From the NCBI RefSeq assembly GCF_042684865.1, contig NZ_JBHUML010000005.1:186001-250000 (forward strand): DNA of 64,000 nt, given 5' to 3'. The stretch is from Salibacterium lacus. GTDB taxonomy: Bacteria > Bacillota > Bacilli > Bacillales > Marinococcaceae. Positions 26,582-36,071 of the stretch are shown here, one piece after another. The notes under the pieces were generated by a model. The model was not told the DNA's origin. It ran no database searches and saw only the letters and a program-made list of their open reading frames with translations. How positions within the stretch are numbered: the stretch's first letter is position 1; every line of letters starts with the position of its first letter. The position numbers and the translations under genes were made by a program.

Positions 26582-27883
26582 GTGATTAAGGAACATAAGG
26601 TAACAAAAGTTGGACAAATGAGGGAATCATTAAACCTTTCGGTTAAAGAAATTGCCCGTATTCTAGGTAAAAGTGAACGGACAATATATCGATGGGAAAA
26701 AGGAGAGGCCTCCCCACATCCACAATCTCTATATGAACTGGAGACACTCTACAATAGAACTTTTGAAAAAAATTCAGGAACTGACAGGTTGTTTACTTTT
26801 ATAGATCTGTTTGCTGGGATAGGAGGGTTACGGAAAGGAATGGAGTCAATTGGAGGAGAATGTATTTTCACAAGTGAATGGGACAGTGCTTGTAGAGAAA
26901 CTTATCGAGCCAACTTCAATTGTGATCATCCACTCGAGGGAGATATAAACAGTGTTCCCATTGGTGAAATTCCCTCACATGACGTACTTCTCGCTGGATT
27001 TCCATGCCAACCTTTCTCAATAGCCGGGGTCTCAAAAAAACAATCGCTGGGAAAAGAAACCGGATTTAAAGATCTTGCACAAGGTACACTTTTTTTTGAT
27101 CTTGCTCAGATACTTGAATATCATCGTCCCAAGGCCTTTGTTCTTGAGAACGTTAAAAACTTAGTTAGCCACGATAAGGGTAACACTTTTGAAGTTATAT
27201 GGAAAACCTTGACTGAGGATCTTGGTTATAACGTGGACTATAAAGTTATTGATGCTAAAGGGTGGCTTCCCCAGCATAGAGAACGAATTTTTATTGTAGG
27301 TTTTCTAAATGAAACTGATTTCTCTTTTGAAAATATGAATATAAAAAATCCGGCAACAGGGCCGACACTATCCTCAATTCTTCATCCAGAGGATGGAAGT
27401 GAAGAGCCGGAATCTCCATATACGTTAGAAAAAAATGCTGAGGTAAATAAAAAGTATACTTTAACGGACAAATTGTGGAGTTATCTTCAAAATTATGCAG
27501 CAAAGCACAAAAAAAAGGGAAACGGATTTGGTTTTGGATTAGTAGGCCCTAACGATACTGCCAGGACACTTTCTGCCCGTTATTATAAAGATGGATCTGA
27601 AATTTTAATTTATCAAGGTGAAAATACCAATCCGCGTCGCTTAACACCAAGAGAGTGTTCCAGGTTAATGGGTTTTGATGAACCTGAAAAACCACCTTTC
27701 CGTATCCCGGTATCTGATACTCAAGCCTATAAACAATTTGGTAATTCAGTTTCAGTTCCCGTTGTGAGAGATATTGCTAAATTTATGTTGCCGTATTTAC
27801 TAAAAGAGCTTCGCATCAAAAAGTTTAAGCAACTCAGTCTCATAGAAGCTGAGGAAATTAAGGAAGCAGAAGAATATGTCTGA
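26582..27883 (+). CDS. C5-cytosine DNA methyltransferase with N-terminal HTH (EcoRII/Dcm type)
   Basis: Methylates C5 of cytosine and protects the host DNA from the partner endonuclease. Residues about 8-60 are an XRE-like helix-turn-helix; the methylase core starts at about 70 (FIDLFAGIGGLRKG, AdoMet site), with PCQPFS catalytic loop at about 141-146, ENV at about 181-183, QHRERIFIVG, and the C-terminal GNSVSVPVV motif X. M.EcoRII and M.SsoII use a similar N-terminal HTH to repress their own promoter, so autoregulation is likely. Next genes are vsr and an EcoRII-like nuclease; the CCWGG target is inferred from them. The gene overlaps vsr by eight bases. Confidence 0.93.
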   Translation: MIKEHKVTKVGQMRESLNLSVKEIARILGKSERTIYRWEKGEASPHPQSLYELETLYNRTFEKNSGTDRLFTFIDLFAGIGGLRKGMESIGGECIFTSEWDSACRETYRANFNCDHPLEGDINSVPIGEIPSHDVLLAGFPCQPFSIAGVSKKQSLGKETGFKDLAQGTLFFDLAQILEYHRPKAFVLENVKNLVSHDKGNTFEVIWKTLTEDLGYNVDYKVIDAKGWLPQHRERIFIVGFLNETDFSFENMNIKNPATGPTLSSILHPEDGSEEPESPYTLEKNAEVNKKYTLTDKLWSYLQNYAAKHKKKGNGFGFGLVGPNDTARTLSARYYKDGSEILIYQGENTNPRRLTPRECSRLMGFDEPEKPPFRIPVSDTQAYKQFGNSVSVPVVRDIAKFMLPYLLKELRIKKFKQLSLIEAEEIKEAEEYV

Positions 27884-28334
27884 TATAATGTCTGATGAAT
27901 TGCGCAGCAAGGTAATGTCCCGGATTAAAAACAGCAATACTAAACCTGAGCTTATTATCAGAAAAGGTCTTCACGCTTTAGGCTTTCGCTACAGGATTAA
28001 TGTTAAAAATATGGCTGGAAAACCTGATTTAGTTTTACCAAAATACAAAGCTGTTATCTTTGTAAATGGATGTTTTTGGCATGGCCATGGTTGTTCTCTA
28101 TTTCAATGGCCAAAGACAAAAATAGAATTCTGGGAGAATAAGATAACTTCCAATATCAATAGAGATTTAAATAACACACGTTATTTAAATTCAGTAGGTT
28201 GGAAAGTTGGAACCATATGGGAGTGCTCTCTCAGAGGAAAGTACAGAAAAGATACTGATGTTGTAATTAATAGCATATCCAAGTGGGTAAAGCAATCAGA
28301 TGATAACCTTGAAATCAAAGAACACGATCATTAA
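27876..28334 (+). CDS. vsr: Very short patch repair endonuclease
   Basis: Nicks DNA 5' of the T in T:G mismatches left when 5-methylcytosine deaminates, so it limits mutation at the methylated sites. The 152 residues have the full family layout: MSDELRSKVMSRIKNSNTKPEL at the N-terminus, FRYRINVKNMAGKPDLVLPKYKAVIFVNGCFWHGHGCSLF with the catalytic Asp and zinc-binding Cys/His, and GWKVGTIWECSL at the end. It overlaps the methyltransferase gene by eight bases, the usual partner arrangement with Dcm-like enzymes. Confidence 0.95.
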   Translation: MSDIMSDELRSKVMSRIKNSNTKPELIIRKGLHALGFRYRINVKNMAGKPDLVLPKYKAVIFVNGCFWHGHGCSLFQWPKTKIEFWENKITSNINRDLNNTRYLNSVGWKVGTIWECSLRGKYRKDTDVVINSISKWVKQSDDNLEIKEHDH

Positions 28335-28379
28335 AGGCAGGCTAAGTAAATCTTTTATTCTATGGGTGGTGAGTACAGT

Positions 28380-29603
28380 ATGAAACAGGGATATTTATCA
28401 CAATATTTTCAGGGAGTCGTATTTAAACGTTTGAGCAGTGTTGAGATTAATCCCAGCAGCTCAAACCAGCATGAAATAAATGGAACGATAAAGTTAAAAG
28501 AGATATTCGGCTCGGACAGAAAAGATTTCAGTGGTTATTTTTTTTGGATAGGCTCTGAAAATGAAGGTGCTTCAGCAAACGGTAGCGTAACTTGGTATGA
28601 TGCACGGGCCAACCATCCAACCAGATCAGAATTTAGACTTTATTACAGTGATAAAGAAGTTGTTACTTCTTGTGATCCAGGCGACCTTTTAGTTATAGCT
28701 AAACGTTCTGATCAAGAAGTTCTTTTCTTAACAGCTCCTGAAGGTAGTACTACTGAGAACCAGTTGCTTTGGCTTTTCGATATATCGTCTACCAGTTACT
28801 CCTTTAGTTATCAAATATTTAATAAAGAAAAAAGCACTGAAATGGACTTCGTTTCTCGTTTTATACTAGAGGAAATGGGAATAGAAATCCATGAACCTGA
28901 AACTGATAAAATAGATAAAATCCTGGAACCATACTTATACCGAAAGTTTCCACCTACTAAGAAAGTAGCTGAACTGGCACGTGAAACAGCGCTTACTTAT
29001 TCTCCAGTGCACAATCCCGACGTTACATTAATGACATGGGCAGATTACGAAGAACGACTTTTTCGCAGATTAGAACGTTATGAATTAAGTGAGCGCTTAA
29101 AAGAGGGATTTTATGATTATCAACACGACGAGAGTGACGTAGATGGATTTATCAGCTACTCTTTACGAGTTCAGAACCGTAGAAAATCCAGAGCTGGTCT
29201 TTCACTTGAACATCATTTAGCTCATATATTTGAACAAAACAACATTAAGTTTTCTCAAGGTCAAACAACAGAGAATAAGTCCAAGCCCGACTTTTTATTT
29301 CCTGACATTGAAACTTATCAAAATACTAGTCAACCAGAAGCTAAATTAACAATGCTTGGAGCCAAATCCACGTGTAAAGATCGGTGGCGCCAAGTTTTAT
29401 CGGAAGCCGACCGTATCACAAATAAACACTTACTAACTCTCGAACCAGCTATAAGTGAGCATCAAACCAATGAAATGATCAACAGTAAATTACAACTTGT
29501 TCTTCCTTCAGCTCTACATGAAACTTATACTGAGAAGCAAAGAGAATGGCTTATGACCCTTCACGAATTTATTGACATGGTAAAAGCCAAGGAAATAAAG
29601 TGA
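28380..29603 (+). CDS. EcoRII-type restriction endonuclease
   Basis: Restriction nuclease of a type IIE system, 407 aa, close to EcoRII (about 400). The N-terminal half (about 1-170) fits the EcoRII-N effector-binding domain; the C-terminal EcoRII-C domain carries a PD-(D/E)XK site with KPDFLFPD (Asp about 304) and LGAKSTCKDRWRQ (Lys about 329). ATG 28380 has GGTGGTGAG in front. The HTH-methyltransferase and vsr genes sit just upstream on the same strand. EcoRII cuts CCWGG, and that specificity also explains the Vsr gene, whose target is the deaminated CTWGG. Confidence 0.9.
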   Translation: MKQGYLSQYFQGVVFKRLSSVEINPSSSNQHEINGTIKLKEIFGSDRKDFSGYFFWIGSENEGASANGSVTWYDARANHPTRSEFRLYYSDKEVVTSCDPGDLLVIAKRSDQEVLFLTAPEGSTTENQLLWLFDISSTSYSFSYQIFNKEKSTEMDFVSRFILEEMGIEIHEPETDKIDKILEPYLYRKFPPTKKVAELARETALTYSPVHNPDVTLMTWADYEERLFRRLERYELSERLKEGFYDYQHDESDVDGFISYSLRVQNRRKSRAGLSLEHHLAHIFEQNNIKFSQGQTTENKSKPDFLFPDIETYQNTSQPEAKLTMLGAKSTCKDRWRQVLSEADRITNKHLLTLEPAISEHQTNEMINSKLQLVLPSALHETYTEKQREWLMTLHEFIDMVKAKEIK

Positions 29604-29670
29604 GATTTGATGCCGCTTTGACCCATTGTTGGGCTTTTCTATATATATTCGTTGTTTACCAGCACAACTG

Positions 29671-29976
29671 TTATTCAATCCTTGAACGAATTGTTTTCCA
29701 ATCCGAATCTTGTTCATCTATTACAGTTAAAGCTTGATTAACTGGCATTTGGTGAAACAAACCTTTGTGTTCATTGTATAAACCCAAATGATGTAATACT
29801 CCTGCGGATTGAAACCCTTTTGAAACAAGCGGCGATAGATTAAGAATGTCCTCGTCCAGTTGACGGTGGGGTTTGAAATAGAAAAGATATTCATATACAA
29901 TTTGATTTATTGATGCTTCATCGTAAAGTTTAAATTCACGCGATCTCAGTGATGGACGAAGGGGTGGCAAGTACAT
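29671..29976 (-). CDS. Hypothetical protein in the restriction island
   Basis: A 101-residue soluble protein with no family I recognise; Leu/His/Glu-rich, with no membrane segment. AAAAGGAGAG lies right before the ATG at 29976, supporting a real gene. It converges on the EcoRII-like gene and is divergent from the gene at 30028, sharing a 50-base promoter gap with it. Confidence 0.6.
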   Translation of the reverse strand: MYLPPLRPSLRSREFKLYDEASINQIVYEYLFYFKPHRQLDEDILNLSPLVSKGFQSAGVLHHLGLYNEHKGLFHQMPVNQALTVIDEQDSDWKTIRSRIE

Positions 29977-30027
29977 TTTTTCTCTCCTTTTGTTAAACTG
30001 GTCCTGTAATTAACGAGGTAAGATATC

Positions 30028-30318
30028 ATGTATAATACGATTCTTTATTATCAAATGAATCAGGGACAAAGTTCAGAGACTATCATTCCATATATGGAGC
30101 AGGTTATCTCAAAGATTAAAGAACTACCTGCCCATATACATGGGGTATTTATTGACGCTCCTGACGAGTACAAAGAATTTGAAGAGCTTATTGATAAACC
30201 CTTGAAACATATTGATTATATTTATCTAAACAGACAATTAAAAGATCCTTTCTATCACACAATGCTTGAACAAGTCTTAATAAATGAATCTGTGTGCACA
30301 AAATATTTTGAGCTATAA
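30028..30318 (+). CDS. Hypothetical small protein in the restriction island
   Basis: A 96-residue soluble acidic protein. AHIHGVFIDAPDEYKEFEEL and HIDYIYLNRQLKDPFYHTML give alternating strand and helix like a Rossmann or resolvase fold, but I cannot assign a family. The ATG follows GAGGTAAG. The IS4 element begins 30 bases past the stop, so the C-terminus may or may not be original. Confidence 0.55.
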   Translation: MYNTILYYQMNQGQSSETIIPYMEQVISKIKELPAHIHGVFIDAPDEYKEFEELIDKPLKHIDYIYLNRQLKDPFYHTMLEQVLINESVCTKYFEL

Positions 30319-30347
30319 TACTTTTTCATACTAGAATGTGCCTATTG

Positions 30348-31588
30348 TCACGCCTGTTGATTTGACACAAATATCCATGAAAATATGTACAAAAAGAGAC
30401 ATCCTCATCTAGAATGGCGTTGCGACACAACATTCAAGAAAGGATGTCTCTCTTGAATCATCGTATAACATTCCCGAACTTACTCCAAAAACCAGATCTG
30501 GATGATAAGCTACAGGAGCTCTTAGAAAACCTTCGGTTATATCGATACCGGCCGCAAACTGACGGTCTTTACCCTGCTTCACTACGTAACGAATGCTTCG
30601 GCTCATGCATGGACGGGCTACCGCCAAAGTGCTTTGGAAGGGCCCCGGCATGAGCTGCCGGAGGTGGGAACATTCCTCGCTTTCTAAAAAAGCGGGAGAT
30701 GTTCCTTATACGATTTTTAAAAAGCTGATCCATACGTTGGTATCCATGTGCAACCGCCCTACCCGCCGGGCTTTGAACCTCGATAAGAATCTGCTTGTTA
30801 TCAATGCCACGATGATCACCGCAGGGGAAAACCGGCTACCCTTGGCGCTTTATCACAGCAGGCGTTCCGGCGTGAAGCTTCATATAGCCTATACACCTTC
30901 TACGGGACGAGGAGACCGGGGCGCGAAAACATATCGGCCCATCGGGCCATCGTTGAACCATCGTGGTTCGATTCTTGTCGAAGACCGCGCTTATTTTAAG
31001 ATCCAGCGCATCGATTCCTTTTTAGGGGAGAAGCAGTCATTTGTCATCCGAATGAAAGAGAATGTAGAAATTGTCCGACCCAAATACTTAAAAGCGCTGA
31101 AAACCAAATACTCCCGTGTCACTCGTGATATCACCTGCCAGCTCGGTTCTGCTTAGGTTCGCTCCCAGCAACGACATCGCGTGGTATTTTTCCAAGATGA
31201 CGATGGGAACGATATGCGCGTCGTGACGGACCTCATGAACATATCGGCGGAAATCATTGCCGACATTTATCGGAAACGCTGGCAGATTGAATTTTTTCCG
31301 CTGGACCAAGCAGCATTTGAACATTCCGACGTTGTTTGGAACAACGCCAAATGCCGTGTTCCACCAACTTTACGCCGCTTTGATCACTTATATCCTGCTG
31401 CGCTGGTTATATCAGCGTACCTCCAAAGGAGAAGTGATGGAAACGCTGTCCTTTATCTCCTTCACACGCCATTTTCTGGCTCAAAGTCTACCGATTGACT
31501 GGCTGAGTGAAATGGCTGCTTCCTTAAAAAGATGGAGGCAGGCTCACGGGACAAATATGTTAAATGGTGGATAATAAACAGGCGTGAT
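30348..31588 (+). mobile_element. Degenerate IS4-family element
   Basis: An 11-bp perfect inverted repeat TCACGCCTGTT (30348-30358) / AACAGGCGTGA (31578-31588) bounds 1241 bases. Inside is a DDE transposase broken by frameshifts and a stop (TAG after CQLGSA at about 31154): LNHRITFPNLLQKPDLDDKL at the start, VINATMITAGENRLPLALYH in the middle, and a C-terminal IYRKRWQIE with FFRWTKQHLNIP in the next frame, which together make the Y-R-E-K signature of the IS4 family. I saw no clear target-site duplication. Confidence 0.8.
30455..31574 (+). pseudogene. IS4-family transposase, frameshifted
   Basis: Coding content of the element at 30348. At least three breaks are visible: a frame change near 30590, the in-frame TAG near 31154, and a frame change within the Y-R-E-K signature near 31285. 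It cannot make an active enzyme. Confidence 0.8.
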
Positions 31589-31731
31589 GTGTGATATCTC
31601 TGCCATCCCTTATAACATTTTATTGATGTATGACGGCCAAGAAAGGCTCCTACAAACGGCAATTAAAATCACTTAAGAACTTATCATCTATTAAAATTTA
31701 AATCCACTATTTTCTATAATTCTAAAAATAA

Positions 31732-32766
31732 CTATGAAACTGAACCAATTTTATCAAGTAATGACATAAAATATTCCCCTTGAATTTTAGAGACTCCTGG
31801 GGGAAAAGCATTGCCAATCATCTGTGCCAAAGAAGTCTTATTCTTTAAAACAGGAAACCTGTAATCAATAGGAAATGTCTGAAGTAGAGCGGCTTCTCTT
31901 GCTGAGATACTTCTGTTTTGTTCAGGGTGTAAAAACCTCCCTTTAGACGGGCTTAAACAACCACTTGTAATAGTTGATGATAACTGATCCCAACTAAGCC
32001 TCCCATATACATCTGAAAAACCTACGCCCCCCTTCTTATGGCATTCAAGCCAATATTCTTGAGGCAGGTCCTTTCGACTCCCACCATCACCAGGGATTAA
32101 TGTAATCATTTTCTTTATTCTGTCATTATGCTTTGAGTGAATAGAATGTAGTGAATCATCAGTTTCTTCAGGTTTTTCTAAGCCATATATGCAATCTCTA
32201 ACAGTTGTTTGTTTAACTGAATCCCCTATAGGAACCTTTATATTTTTATTAAGCAAAGAACCCATTAAAACTAATCTTTTTCTTCTTTGTGGCACTCCAA
32301 AATCAGCCACATTAATAATTTGATAATCTATCCCATAACCTAAATAGGTTAACTCCTGAATTGCTTCATTAAAATGTAAGTAATCTTTCAGCCCTGGTAC
32401 ATTTTCTACCATAATAAAAGTAGGCAATAATTCTTTGACGATTCTAATGAATTCAAATATCAATTCATTTCTTTTATCTTTCAAACTATTCTTTTTCTTT
32501 TTTGTTTTGAGTGTAGAAAACCCTTGGCATGGTGGACACCCTGCAATTAATGTAACATCCTCTCCAATTTTTTTAATCAGTTCTACACCACTTACTTCTT
32601 TTATATCTTTGTTTACTAATTTCGTGGATGGGTGGTTTTCAATGTAAGTTTGAGATGCAGTTTGATCTATTTCAACTGCTCCTCTAACATCAAAGCCAGC
32701 CTGTTTCAAGCCTTCACTTAACCCTCCACAACCCGAAAATAAATCAATTGCTACTGGTTTCAACAT
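31732..32766 (-). CDS. C5-cytosine DNA methyltransferase linked to an OLD-type nuclease
   Basis: A 344-residue stand-alone C5 methylase without HTH. IDLFSGCGGLSEGL (about 6-19) binds AdoMet, GCPPCQGFS (about 76-84) holds the catalytic Cys, ENVPGL (about 119-124) and PQRRKRLVLMG follow, and IGNAFPPGVS is motif X; a target-recognition stretch of about 90 residues precedes it. It is not a close copy of the methylase at 26582. Its ATG at 32766 lies inside the end of the ATPase/TOPRIM gene (23-base overlap), so both are translated together. No ordinary endonuclease gene is near. Confidence 0.92.
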   Translation of the reverse strand: MLKPVAIDLFSGCGGLSEGLKQAGFDVRGAVEIDQTASQTYIENHPSTKLVNKDIKEVSGVELIKKIGEDVTLIAGCPPCQGFSTLKTKKKKNSLKDKRNELIFEFIRIVKELLPTFIMVENVPGLKDYLHFNEAIQELTYLGYGIDYQIINVADFGVPQRRKRLVLMGSLLNKNIKVPIGDSVKQTTVRDCIYGLEKPEETDDSLHSIHSKHNDRIKKMITLIPGDGGSRKDLPQEYWLECHKKGGVGFSDVYGRLSWDQLSSTITSGCLSPSKGRFLHPEQNRSISAREAALLQTFPIDYRFPVLKNKTSLAQMIGNAFPPGVSKIQGEYFMSLLDKIGSVS

Positions 32767-34618
32767 TCTCCCTCCCATCTTTCAATACATCTTTATTTAT
32801 CATACCAAGAAATTCATCTAAAATCGCATATATTATATTATAGTTAGAATCTTTTTTCTCTATCCAATTATTAATTAATATGTTTTCCATAGTGTCCATT
32901 GAGTTTGAATCTGTTTTTCCTATATGATTTTCGCAGGCCTTATATATTTTTTCTTTATTCGACTCGGCATTAGAAACATTTATATGTTTCTCTTCACCAA
33001 TTAATGATTTTATAAAGCATTCATCCCAAATTATATCTTCTGGAATTTGAAGAGGAAAATATCTAACATTAGATTTATAAAAAGATATGTATTTTTCTTG
33101 TGCTTCAACTATCTGGTCTGACCGATCTTCTCCTGAACCTCCATCTTTAGTAAAAAATATATCAATATTAGTGAATTCTTTAATTTGATTACTGTAGAAG
33201 TCCTCGTTCCTATTACCAATAGAAACAGAGTTAAGGTCAATAATTTCTTCGTCGGGCTGTTGATCTCCATCTAATATTACAAAATTATTTTTATTAACGT
33301 CTTGAGAGTAATAAGTAATTAGGTTCTTTTTTATATAACTTTCTCCACCCGGACAAAAAATAACATTTATATCCTCAAATTTATCTTCTTTTTCCAAAAT
33401 GATCTTTAAAATCTTCTCTGCTAATTCATCTTCGACAGTTATGGTGGCATTATTATAGGTAGAGGGTAGTCCAAGGAACCTAAATGCTTCACTTGGAAAA
33501 CACTCATTTATAATATCAATCTTTTTCGTTTCTGGATTCCTCATAAATCTTTTAATGGCTCTTCTAGGTAATCCTTCTGTAAAAGCAGGGGAATGAGTTG
33601 CAATTACTACTTGATGTCTTTTTCTTTTTATTTGTTCTAACAGAAAAGACATCAACTTTTTTTGAGCTCCAGGATGTATAGAAACTTCCGGTTCATCAAG
33701 GAGTATTAAACTTTTTTCTTTTGCTCTTAATACTTCATAAACTAATTTAACAACAGATATTTCTCCACTACCTGCGTGTGCTTCTGAGTAAGTTAATTCA
33801 TCTGTATTTAGTATTACTGAAGTTCCCCAGTCATAAAAAAATTTGTGCTTAATTACTTTTCCAGAAGTATATTTTTCTTGTAAAATAAAAGAAATTGCAT
33901 TTATTTCTTCTTTTGTCAAATCAACTACCAATTCATTTTGTTCTTGATTTTTCAATTTATAAACCTTTCGATTATCAATTGCATTTTTTAATTTTTTAGA
34001 TTGATTTCTCAAATAATCTTTTTTTGCAGCTTTTTTCTTTTTCAAAGTAGACTGCCTCAATTTAACTTTTGATTGAGGTAGACTGCCAAAATAAAAATAT
34101 TTATCAAATGCACTTAACTCACCTTTAAAGTCAAGATAAACTACGTCTTTTTTAATAATATTACCTCTTTTTTCAGAAGTATCCATGCCATATTTCTCTA
34201 GTGGTTTACTAGTCTCCCAGTAATCATAATCATTTCTACCTTTATGAAAAATTCGATGGTATAAAACCGTTTCACTAGTATTTCCGTCTTGATATTCATA
34301 TATGAAACTATGTTTTTTATCTTTGTCGGTATCACCAAATTCTTCAATAGGGTCTAAATTTGTTGAAAACCAAAAATCACTTATAGATAGTAACTTGGGT
34401 GCACCATATAAAGAGTGTAGAACTGAACTTTTACCTGATCCATTTTTACCCACCAAAAGTGTAAGAGGAAAGTCAAATGATATATCGGTATCAAAAGTGA
34501 AATTTTTATATGATGGATATCTTAGACTGGTAATAAAACTATCAAAAACTTGAAGCTCAAACAGACGTTCAAGAGTCGATATCAAGTCTGTTTTTTCTTC
34601 CAATTTAATCCCCCACAA
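32744..34618 (-). CDS. OLD-family ATPase with TOPRIM nuclease domain
   Basis: ATP-driven nuclease of the overcoming-lysogenisation-defect class, 624 aa. The ABC/SMC-like ATPase has Walker A GKNGSGKS (57-64), signature SGE in HAGSGEIS (about 283-286), Walker B LILLDEPE (304-311) and the His switch in ATHSP (about 340-344). A Lys-rich, probably coiled insertion (about 185-225) lies between. A TOPRIM follows: TVEDELAE with the metal-binding Glu at about 396 and ILDGDQQ with the Asp pair at about 450-452. Relatives include phage P2 Old and GajA of Gabija; here no UvrD helicase is present and the partner is a C5 methylase instead. Very AT-rich, so acquired. Confidence 0.88.
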   Translation of the reverse strand: MWGIKLEEKTDLISTLERLFELQVFDSFITSLRYPSYKNFTFDTDISFDFPLTLLVGKNGSGKSSVLHSLYGAPKLLSISDFWFSTNLDPIEEFGDTDKDKKHSFIYEYQDGNTSETVLYHRIFHKGRNDYDYWETSKPLEKYGMDTSEKRGNIIKKDVVYLDFKGELSAFDKYFYFGSLPQSKVKLRQSTLKKKKAAKKDYLRNQSKKLKNAIDNRKVYKLKNQEQNELVVDLTKEEINAISFILQEKYTSGKVIKHKFFYDWGTSVILNTDELTYSEAHAGSGEISVVKLVYEVLRAKEKSLILLDEPEVSIHPGAQKKLMSFLLEQIKRKRHQVVIATHSPAFTEGLPRRAIKRFMRNPETKKIDIINECFPSEAFRFLGLPSTYNNATITVEDELAEKILKIILEKEDKFEDINVIFCPGGESYIKKNLITYYSQDVNKNNFVILDGDQQPDEEIIDLNSVSIGNRNEDFYSNQIKEFTNIDIFFTKDGGSGEDRSDQIVEAQEKYISFYKSNVRYFPLQIPEDIIWDECFIKSLIGEEKHINVSNAESNKEKIYKACENHIGKTDSNSMDTMENILINNWIEKKDSNYNIIYAILDEFLGMINKDVLKDGRENVETSSN

Positions 34619-34695
34619 TAACGTATAGTGCTTTATTATATGATAAAATACTCTTCAAATCCGTAATTATCTTTTATTTTACCATTTTTCTTCTT

Positions 34696-36071
34696 AACTC
34701 TAAAGTTGCATAATCACAAACAGGAATATCTAATAGGATGAATATTTCACTTTGGAGCTTGCATATCTCCTTAGGCAATCATCAACTCTTTTTCAAGAGA
34801 CTGCAGGGACACGCCCTTTTGGGCTTTCTGATAAACATAGAGCAGGAGAGAACGGCGTCTTTCCTTGTCAGCCCGCCAATATCCTGTAGAGAATTCCTGC
34901 TGGTAATGCTGCGCGATAAATGTATAGGCAAGTTGAAGTACCAGCATGTACCGCTTAATAGCAAAAAGGGATCGCAGCCTGTAATCCCCCATATAAAGTT
35001 TGTCTTTCGTTTCCTGAAAAAAGGTTTCGATGTTCCAGCGTTCAGCGTAGAAAAGCAGGATCTTTTGGGCGGTTAAGCTGGAATCTGTGCTGAAGAAATA
35101 GCGAACCGATGATTCGCTGGGTGCTGTATTCGTAGGCCGGCACGCCAACACTGTTCCCTGGAGTCCGCCTTTCAGCGCCCCGTCATAGCGATGAACGTAG
35201 TAGGAAGCATCTCCTACGGTGACGATGCAGGATGTTTGGTCTTCCTTTTGTTGCGCCCATTCCCTGACGGGTTGAGAAACGCGGTCATTCAGCAGAACAC
35301 GGTTGCTTTTCAGACCTCCGATGAAATGCCATCCACGTTCTTGAATGTAGTCAATTAGGAATGTGGCAGCATACCAGCTGTCTGTCAGGACATAAATGTC
35401 CCGCGTGCCGTCCGGTATTTGATCCATATGGTCCCGGGCCATATCAAGTTTCGAATAGTCTTCTTTTACATAAGGCGTCATGGCAAAGGGTAGAAAGGAG
35501 CCGCGGGCTCCTATCATCGTCGTTACCCACTGATGAGCGTAAATAGGTTTTTCTTGTTTGTGATCAAAGGGATAGGAAGCTCCTTCTGTCGGTTCCAAAG
35601 CCTGTGACGAAGGCTTGGTTTTTGGACAGATGCTGTCATCGATAATAACCATCAAGGGATCCTCGGAAGAGGATATCTGCTGAACCTGTTGATAGATAGA
35701 CCTCTGCAGCTTTCGCTGTACGCCCTGCTCGTTCCACTACCCATATTGAAAAAATCGCGTTACGGATGGGAGGTGGCGGTGCCAGAAGCTGCTGTTCCGT
35801 AGTACGGTCATACTACCATTCCGTCGCTCTTGAATCATCCCCTGCAGGAGGTGGGAAAGATGCCGGTATGCCGGTTTTGGTACATGGAGAGACACATTAA
35901 TACGATTTAAGAAATTGTCGATAGATGATGACTGTGCTACAGTAGACATATGGCAGAATCCCTCTGTGTACGTGATTGGTGGTACATTCATCGCATGAGC
36001 AGATTTGGAGGATCTGTCTTTTTATAAACATTTATGGAATTTTTTTCTATTAATTATGCAACTTCAGAGTA
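34696..36071 (-). mobile_element. IS4-family insertion sequence with transposase split by a stop codon
   Basis: Ends are imperfect inverted repeats AACTCTAAAGTTGCATAAT (34696-34714) and ATTATGCAACTTCAGAGT (36053-36070). Length about 1376 bp. The transposase lies on the minus strand. The right end sits inside a second vsr-like gene. A decayed relative of the same element lies at 1429-1626. Confidence 0.82.
34771..35991 (-). pseudogene. IS4-family transposase with in-frame TAG
   Basis: DDE transposase of about 406 codons. The N-terminal part (35991-35740) and the main part are in the same frame, separated only by a TAG after FFQYG at 35737-35739; the text reads FFQYG-stop-WNEQGVQRKL and on into VIIDDSICPK, which carries the first catalytic Asp. 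The second Asp lies in VLTDSWYAA, and YAERWNIETFFQETK gives the complete Y-R-E-K signature of the IS4 group. Without suppression the enzyme would lack its first 84 residues. Confidence 0.85.
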
